Positions 57,240 through 64,000 of a stretch of 64,000 nt of DNA are shown here, one piece after another (the first letter of the stretch is position 1; the number at the start of each line of letters is the position of its first letter). The notes beneath the pieces are model-generated. The model worked only from the letters and a program-made list of their open reading frames with translations, was not told the DNA's origin and did not search any database. The stretch is from Rhinopithecus roxellana (Eukaryota > Chordata > Mammalia > Primates > Cercopithecidae): contig NC_044556.1 of NCBI RefSeq assembly GCF_007565055.1, positions 133,833,808-133,897,807 on the forward strand, given 5' to 3'. Both the position numbers and the translations under genes were made by a program.

Positions 57240-57435
57240 TTGTTTTCACATTGTCAAGCATAGTATAGCTCAAAGGGTGATCAGTAGATATTTTGCAGTT
57301 TAGAATCACCTAGGGTGCTGGTTAAAATGCAGACCCCCTAGCCCTTATTCTGGGTCTACTGATCGGAATCTCTGGGACATGGGCTCAGGAATCAGTGTTT
57401 CTACCTGGCACTCCAGGTGATTCTCTTGAAAACCC
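57240..57435 (+). mobile_element. MER5A (hAT-Charlie MITE)
   Basis: TTAGAATCACCTAGGGTGCTGG, TTAAAATGCAGACCCCCTAGC, GGGTCTACTGATCGGAATC and GCACTCCAGGTGATTCTC follow MER5A from left to right. Confidence 0.88.
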
Positions 57436-57439
57436 TTTA

Positions 57440-58032
57440 GTGTATTTAATGGAACAGGCAAATAAATCCATACATGTACCTTGTTTATTAGTGAGATTTT
57501 TCACAAAACAAGGGTTAAAATATTTTGTATTTAAAAACTCAGACTACTATAACTAAAACCTTAGAACCTTGCTCTGAACATATTGTATGACTTGCCATCT
57601 TTTTGGAGTTGAATAGTACTTTTGGTTAAAAGTAAAACTGATTTGACCTATACAAGTGAATAATAGAATCTATTGGTAAGTTACCACAGCACTGCTGGAG
57701 ATGCCACAGAGAAGCTATGGCTGAGGACTCTATTTTATATCAATTCCGTTAATGGTCCTACCTGCAGTTCGTATTTTTAGTTATATAGTATTGATTAGAA
57801 AGAGTTGTTCTCCCTATATTTATAGCTTCAGTATGCATATGATGATGAAATGAGCCGTATCTCTCTCTGTTTTTTTTAGGACAGCAGCATAAAACTCTGA
57901 GGCTCAGGTAACTTTGAAGACTCTGTCTCTAGGAGGTGGGGCCTCATAAGAGTCTAGGCCAGGTCTATGCAGTGAAAGGCTCGTGAATCTGCTTTCTTCT
58001 CATTTAATTGTAGAGGAGGTGCATTTATCTGT
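57440..58032. other. Intronic stretch, nothing recognised
   Basis: No exon or clear repeat was recognised. Confidence 0.5.
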
Positions 58033-58043
58033 ATGAGTTGGCA

Positions 58044-58047
<4 letters not shown>

Positions 58048-58076
<29 letters not shown>

Positions 58077-58358
58077 AGACAGAGTCTCGCTCTGTTGCCC
58101 AAGCTGGAGTGCAGTGGCCAGATCTCAGCCCACTGCAAGCTCCGCCTCCCGAGTTTACGCCATTCTCCTGCCTCAGCCTCCCGAGTAGCTGGGACTACAG
58201 GCGCCCGCCACCTCGACCGGCGAGTTTTTTTGTATTTTTTAGTAGAGACGGGGTTTCGCCGTGTTAGCCAGGATGGTCTCGATCTCCTGACCTCGTGATC
58301 CGCCCGTCTCGGCCTCCCAAAGTGCTGGGATTACAGGCTTGAGCCACCGCGGCTGGCC
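58048..58358 (-). mobile_element. AluYR element (Old World monkey specific), antisense
   Basis: A nearly intact Alu with a T-run of about 28, GAGTTTACGCC, GATCCGCCCGTCTCGGCC and ACAGGCTTGAGCC. A perfect 15-base target duplication ATGAGTTGGCATCTT lies at 58,033-58,047 and 58,359-58,373. Same lineage as the copy at 40,552. Confidence 0.97.
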
Positions 58359-58898
58359 ATGAGTTGGCATCTTATCTGTCTATTACTTTGTTGTATCTCT
58401 GGCTTCCAGCAGCCCCATAGTAGGAGCTCAACGAATGAATGAATGTATCTACTCAAGTGTATTTAGGAACAAACAAAAACAACCAAGTCAAAAGGAGTTA
58501 TCCTAGCTCACTACCGAGATAGCTAGTGCTATAAAGCACTGGCATGTAGTTGATAATTAATTGAACTGGAACTAGAAACAGAATCTAGTTCCTTGCCCTG
58601 CCCCCCCCGCCCCTTTATTTTTTCTTGACTGCAACTCTTACCATTGAATCCTAAGGTTGCCAGAGGCCTTACTTCATCAGTTCTGCAGCTCCCTGTGTGA
58701 GGCTGCTGCTTATTTACCTGGCATGTATTTAATGTCTGTGGCATATGCACTAGTTGTTTACACGTCATTAAATGAAGAAATTCACACTCATACTATCATC
58801 TCTACTATGAGGGTTTTAAAGAGTAGAAATCCTTTACTTCTTTTATAGATTTCCTTAGTACCTCATTTGGGTCCTTGGCACAATGGAGGTTCTTCTCT

Positions 58899-59199
58899 TT
58901 TATTTTATTTTATTTTTATTTTTAGAGACAGGGACTTGGTCTGTTGCCCAGGCTGGAGTGCAGTGGCACAATCATAGCTCATTGTAGCCTTGAACTTGTC
59001 CGTTCAAGAGATCCTTTCACTTCAGTCTCTCAAGTGGCTAGGCACATATCACCACACCCAGGATAATTTTCTAATTTGTTTTAGAAACAGGGTTTCACTA
59101 TATTGCCCAGGCTAGTCCTGAACTCCTGACCTCAAGCGGTCCTCCCACTTCAGCCTCCCAAAGCGCTGGGATTACATGCATCAGCTACCGTGCCTGGCC
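58899..59199 (-). mobile_element. AluJ element, antisense
   Basis: A (TTTTA)n tail is followed by two diverged arms, ending CAGCTACCGTGCCTGGCC. Confidence 0.93.
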
Positions 59200-60194
59200 G
59201 AAGCGCTTTTAATACTATGTTAATGACTGATACCAAGAGTGGCTCATGAGCCGTGGAAATGATGAGCATCCTCTTAGGAAGATAAATATTTTCTTTACAA
59301 ATGACATGCCTATCTTTTTACATACATTTTTGACCATTGATAGCTAGTAAACAAAATGTTTGGTTTTTTGGTTTTTGTTCATGTGGACAAAATGGATCTG
59401 TGTATGTGTGTTTTTTTTTTGTTTTTTTGTTTTTTGTTTTTTTGCCAGCTACCAGGGCTTTCTATATGCTACTTTCTTCTTTAAATGGTTTTTTACAATT
59501 CAGAATTAATAGATCTGCCCTTTTGTCTGGCTGTATCCCATAATCAATCATATTGTCATTCTGCTTTCATTTCCCTTTCTTTCTGAAAATAGGAGGAGAC
59601 TGTCTTTTGACTAGAGAGTAGATTTCTACTAGCAGGTAGGAAAATTAATAATCTGGAAATCAGAGCAGAACACGAGTGCTTCCCATGGATTCCCAGTCTA
59701 TATTACCCAGTAGTTTCTCATCCAGAAGCCAGCTTCTCCTGGCTTTCCTTGAGCCCTTGGGTTAAGTCATTCATCCATCTTTCTTAGACTAAATTTACTC
59801 ATTTGAGAAACTATAATAATGAGAGGGATTTTGTTTCCCTCCAAAGAGAGTCTTTGGCACTAAAACATTATTTTTTCTCTTTAGGTGTTAAGGATTTCAG
59901 TCAGTGTCAAGAGGTAAGAAGGATAATAGCAGAGATAATACCAGATGTAATCAGACCTAATTTTAGGTGAAAGTAGTTGGTATAGGGGAAAGAAAGTGAA
60001 AAGTATTTGTAGACTGCTGAATAGCTTCTAATCTTTCAACATGCTTTAGATCTGTTATCTAATTTTCTCTTTCTTACAAAAATCCTATGAAGTCTGTACA
60101 TTCTGGGCAATTAAGTTCTGATATTCTTGGGTGTACAGATATGGAGATTGAGTGCCCAATACCGTATTGTTTTGTGTTTTTAGGCAATATCCCA
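59200..60194. other. Intronic stretch, nothing recognised
   Basis: A T/G-rich run (TTTTTTTTTTGTTTTTTTGT) lies near 59,411-59,444. No exon or clear repeat was recognised. Confidence 0.5.
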
Positions 60195-60390
60195 CGATTG
60201 AAAGACAGGGCTGGTTTTATATCCTTGCCTATGCTATGCTATGCCTATGCTAATTGGCTGGGTAACTCTGGATCCTTACTTCTCCAAACCTCTGTTTCCT
60301 TAAGTAAAGTGGGAATAATTCCTGCACTACAGGATTTTTGTAAGGGTTGAGCATCTAATCCATAATGTGCACTCAGTAAATACAAGTTAG
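60195..60390 (+). mobile_element. MIR SINE, sense
   Basis: AATTGGCTGGGTAACTCTGG, CAAACCTCTGTTTCCTTAAG, AAAGTGGGAATAATTCC and GTAAGGGTTGAGCATC give the MIR 3' part. A (CTATG)n-like duplication precedes it near 60,228-60,251. Confidence 0.8.
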
Positions 60391-60492
60391 CCTTCTTTCT
60401 TCCTCTTCATTTACAGTATAAGAATGGTTTTCTTAGAATTGATTTATAGCTTCTGTAGAAGAAAACCTATTAAGAAAAAAAAAACCAGTTTA

Positions 60493-60797
60493 CCTTTTCC
60501 TTCCTCTCTCTTTCTTTCTTTCTCTTTCCTTCTTTCTTTCTCTCTCTCTCCTTTCCCCTCCCCTCCCCTCCCCTCCCCTCCCCCCCTCCCCCCTCCCCCC
60601 CCCCCTCCCCCCCCCCCTCCCCCCCTCCCCCCCCCCTCCCCCCCCCCCCCTCCCCTCCCCTCCCCTCCCCTCCCCCCCCCCTCCCTCCCCTCCCCTCCCC
60701 TCCCCTCCCCTCCCTCCCCTCCCCTCCCCTCCCCTCCCCTCCCTTCCCTTCCCTTCCCTTCCCTTCCCTTCCCTTCCCGTCTTTCTTTCTTTCTTTC
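60493..60797. repeat. Pure pyrimidine tract, 286 nt uninterrupted
   Basis: From 60,493 to 60,778 only C and T occur: CTTT units, then (CCCCT)n and long C runs, then (CCCTT)n. After one G it continues as (CTTT)n to 60,797, where an antisense Alu starts. It probably grew from the Alu A-tail. Open frames across it (poly-Pro, Gly-Arg) are artefacts of composition. Confidence 0.98.
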
Positions 60798-61098
60798 ATG
60801 GAGTTTTGCTCTTGTCACCCAGGTTGGAGTGCAATGGCACAATCTCAGCTCACTGCAACCTCCCACCTCTCAGGTTCAAGCGAATCTCCTGCCTCAGCCT
60901 CCCGAGTAGCTGGGATTACAGGCACCCGCCATCACACCCAACTAATTTTTTTTTTTTTTTTTTTTTTTTTGTATTTTTAGTAGAGATGGGGTTTCTCCAT
61001 GTTGGCCAGGCTGGTCTCAAACTCCTGACCTCAGGTGATCCTCCCGCCTCAGCCTCCCAAAGTGCTGGGAATACAGGCATGAATCACCGTGCCTGGGC
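60798..61098 (-). mobile_element. AluS element, antisense
   Basis: A full-length reverse Alu. The linker between the arms carries an expanded T-run (about 60,947-60,970). Confidence 0.95.
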
Positions 61099-62234
61099 TT
61101 CAGTGTATCTTTCAAAGAGATATATTCAGGATACAAGAAATTGTTTTTCATAGAACTTTGCCCTAGGTTTGATCACCTGGTAACATGCTTGAAAGATACC
61201 TGATGGGTTTATCAGTAGCCAATTCTAGCAAGCCCATGATCTAGGAATATTATCCGTGCCAAAAACAGTACTGAGGGATAGAATACTTGCCAGAGGCCCT
61301 GCAGCCCAGAGCTTTGTGTGAATCATAAAGCTACATCTTACATCTGAATTTATAAGTCCACATAGATTTTAAAGATTTCATTTTGGAGGGGAAGGGATCA
61401 AACTAAACAGTGTCATTATTACTTGAATTCCAAGATTCAGGGGAGTAATGATTTTATTGTCGTTTTGAATAATGGGGCTTTGGTTTTTAACATTACGATA
61501 ATAAGTAATCATCATAGTGGGAACTAAATGTTCCCATGGGAATTGCCTAGGGAAAGTGAAGAAGATTCCTTAATGTGGTATACAGAGTAATAATCAAAAA
61601 TGAATGACTTGACTGTAAAGTTGGGAAACATCAGTCAGTTGCCACCCTTCCCTGTACTCTCCCTGGAGGATTGGTGAAGGAGCACTTATAAATCTCACAA
61701 GGAGATAAAGCCCCATGGAGCTGTCTGTGGGATTTATGGCATGCTGGGAAAGCTTCTGGGCTGTGGAGAAGCCTCTCCATTCATAACAGGCTTCATTTGC
61801 AGAGAATATTAGGTCACACAGATGCTCACTACCCGCTGCTGACCTTTACAGACAGAGATTGGCTGCGCTGCACAAAAACAAAATGGACTCCAGCAAGCCA
61901 GGGCACCTGTTAACCTGTGACCTCAGATTGTGAAGACCTTGGACATTTGAGGCTCTGAATGAGACAAAAAGGAGGGAGCTATGAATTTTGAAAGTTCACT
62001 CTGGATACTAATTTGTATGTGACAATTTGTGATCTTATTTGGCAAATGGAGCAGTGACTATTTTAATTCAAACTCCTCTCCCCCCATGCAACTCTAAATC
62101 CTTGAACTTCTCAAAATTACATGTGATGTATTCCTTTTATAAAGTAGGTAATGAAGTTATTGAAACTAAGTTTTTGCCCTAGGTCTGATAGTAAATTGGT
62201 TCCAAATGGAAATGCAGTCTGTTAATTCATAGCA
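61099..62234. other. Intronic unique DNA
   Basis: About 1.1 kb without a recognised repeat. A block of mixed composition at about 61,660-61,930 (including ATTGGCTGCGCTGCAC) stands out from the AT-rich surroundings and could be conserved regulatory DNA. Confidence 0.5.
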
Positions 62235-62242
62235 CCTTAGTT

Positions 62243-62583
62243 CAGCAGTCTCCAACCTTTTTGGCACCAAGGACCGGTTTTGTGGAAGACAGTTTTTCCA
62301 TGAATGGGGGTTGAGGGGTGTTCGTTTCAGGATGAAACTGTTTCACCTCAGATGGTCAGGCATTAGTTAGATTCCCATAAGAAGTGTACAACCTAGGTCC
62401 CTCGCATGTGCAGTTCACAATAGGCTTGGCGCTCCTATGAGAATCTAATGTCGCCACTGATCTGACAGGAGATGGAGCTCAGGCGATAATGCTGGCTCAC
62501 CTGCCACTCACCTGCTGTGTGGGCCAGTTCCTAACAGGCCATGGACTGCTGCTGGTCCGTGGTGCAGGGGTTGGAGACCCTTG
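62243..62583 (-). mobile_element. MER1-type hAT-Charlie MITE (MER1B-like), complete
   Basis: A 341-bp element with terminal inverted repeats CAGCAGTCTCCAACC and GGTTGGAGACCCTTG. It contains GATGAAACTGTTTCACC and GAGAATCTAATGTCGCC. CCTTAGTT and CCTTCATT on the two sides fit an 8-bp target duplication with two changes. Confidence 0.94.
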
Positions 62584-62591
62584 CCTTCATT

Positions 62592-63655
62592 ATTAGCATT
62601 CTGAGTTTTAAGCAGAAAAGTATCAGATAAAAGTGAAATTATTTTATTTGGAAAATGTGGTCAGCAAACTTCTTAAAATCCACTTAATATTTAAATTTGC
62701 TTTCTGGAAACTTTGGAATCCTTAAAGGATGACCAGAATGTCAGAAATGGAGATTTGTGTTAGAGAATATAGAATCTGTTATGGATTAATGTTGAATCAA
62801 GACTGCAAGAGTACTGCTCTTTTTCAGGAGATGAGAAACATAGCTTCCTGTTTCCTTCAGGAGGGTTCCTGGACTCTATCTAGGAAACCCTACTGAGACA
62901 AGATGGCAAAGGGGGATGGGATTTCTGTGTGATAAAACACTAGTTATTGTTTGTTATTCCACCTCCCTTAACATCTTCCTGAGGATGAAGGGTATTCATC
63001 ATAGAAGCCTGACCATGTGGCTTCATTCTAACAAGTGGCTTCAAGCAAGGTCAACTCTTGGGGCTCTGGTAGTTTTTTCAGAGCACATTCATTTGTCATA
63101 CACATGCTCTTCTACCTCTCCTGCCTCCACATTTCTACTTTCTTCATACTTCAGATGCATAATTCCCCTCTTCTATCAGATAAAGATCATAGTGACAACA
63201 CAAATACCTTAACTGGAACGTACACAGAAAGAAAATGTTTCAGCCAGTGCGAAGGTGTCTCTTGACATTGACACAGTCTGAGGGGGACTTCTGGGCAGGG
63301 GTATGCTAATAAACTGGCTCTCCAAAATAAAAGCCCTTATTTGTAGCATTGCTAATTTTCATGGCATAAATAGTGTCACCACTGCTGAACTCACACTACA
63401 AACATAATGCCATTGAACACAGAGGTGAGGAGTGTGCACATTTGGCTCATGCAAGGGATTCAAGCTGGCTCCAGCATACCGCTGGCTGGGTCTTGATATG
63501 TTTGCATAATTAGAGGGAAGGTACATATGTCAGCATATATGTGAATCTGCTGGTGAAGATTTCTTCTGGTTTCTCTGCCCAGAAATGCCATCATAGATCA
63601 GACAACGTATGAATTTGCCTCATGTGCAAGTGCGTCTTCTAGTGCTGCCCATCTT
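62592..63655. other. Intronic unique DNA
   Basis: No repeat was recognised. Motifs such as TATGCTAATAAA (63,302) and TTTGCATAATTAG (63,500) are POU/homeodomain-like but short enough to occur by chance. Confidence 0.5.
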
Positions 63656-64000
63656 TACTCTTGAAACCCTCTTAATTTTGGTGTTCATCCAGATACCATC
63701 CTTAGCCTACTACTCTTCCTATTTTAATTGATGTAATGTCTGCATATTTCCGTCTTAGACCCTTCTCCCAACTTTCAGATTCTAACTGCCTATTGGACTT
63801 AACATTGGCATGTTCCCCAGAGTACCTCAAGTTCTACATTCCAAAATGGAATTCAGTACCTACCCCACCAAAATCTGACTTCCTCCCCTCAATTTTCTTT
63901 CATATAGGTGGCACCATTATCTTTCCGGCCATCCACACTAGAAATCAGGTGAAGTTTCCGGATTCTTTATTTTCCTTCATTTTATCCTCTACATCCAATT
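63656..64000 (+). mobile_element. Probable L2 ORF2 fragment, sense, runs off the window
   Basis: ACTGCCTATTGGACTTAAC, CAAAATCTGACTTCCTCCCC and GGTGGCACCATTATC with a following CCGGCCATCCAC match the order of the L2 reverse transcriptase C-terminal region. Diverged. Confidence 0.55.

Noticed and set aside
60424..60909. Proline-rich + frame and Gly/Arg-rich minus frames
   Set aside because: They are translations of a pure pyrimidine tract and part of an Alu, with no codon structure of a gene.
30083..64000. Further RGL1 exons
   Set aside because: I looked for the next conserved stretch (start of the REM domain) flanked by splice sites and found none. A diverged or very short alternative exon cannot be excluded.

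Overview
The window is nuclear DNA from a primate, most likely an Old World monkey (macaque, baboon, vervet or relative). It is AT-rich, nearly free of coding sequence and packed with Alu, L1, L2, MIR and DNA-transposon relics. Two young, nearly full-length Alus (40,552-40,869 and 58,048-58,358) carry the AluYR variants of cercopithecids: GTTTACGCC, GGCTTGAGCC, and in the first GGCCGGATC. These variants are absent from the human AluY consensus.

The only gene I can support is the 5' end of RGL1 (RalGDS-like 1, a guanine-nucleotide exchange factor for Ral GTPases) on the + strand. A compact CpG island (about 28,700-28,930, with a weaker shore to about 29,280) acts as promoter. It leads into a first coding exon of nine codons (28,938-28,964), a 1-kb intron, and a 37-codon second exon (29,972-30,082). 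Both exons are in phase 0, and together they give the N-terminus of the shorter RGL1 isoform. From 30,083 to the window end is one large intron; I found no further RGL1 exon. The sequence before 28,700 is intergenic, or is an intron of a longer RGL1 isoform that starts outside the window.

Region by region: 1-9 kb holds old L1 and L2 fragments, one Alu and a MADE1. 9-14 kb holds a Tigger-like element split by two Alus, a solo MaLR LTR with a clean target duplication, L2, and a second MADE1. 14-18 kb holds a 50-bp Z-DNA-prone tract and an L1. 18-27 kb holds L2 and MIR copies and two antisense L1s; one of these has a twin-priming inversion and an LTR insertion. 27-30 kb is unique promoter-proximal DNA and the exons. 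30-64 kb is intron 2 with many nested repeats, a tRNA-like relic, a 128-bp local duplication about 1.2 kb apart, and a 286-nt pure pyrimidine tract.

No new multi-gene system is visible. The observations most worth a check are an overlapping upstream ORF and a fully open in-frame leader at the RGL1 start, the 128-bp duplication, the pyrimidine tract, and the lineage-specific Alus. Repeat family names come from memory of consensus sequences, and the edges of old repeats are approximate.
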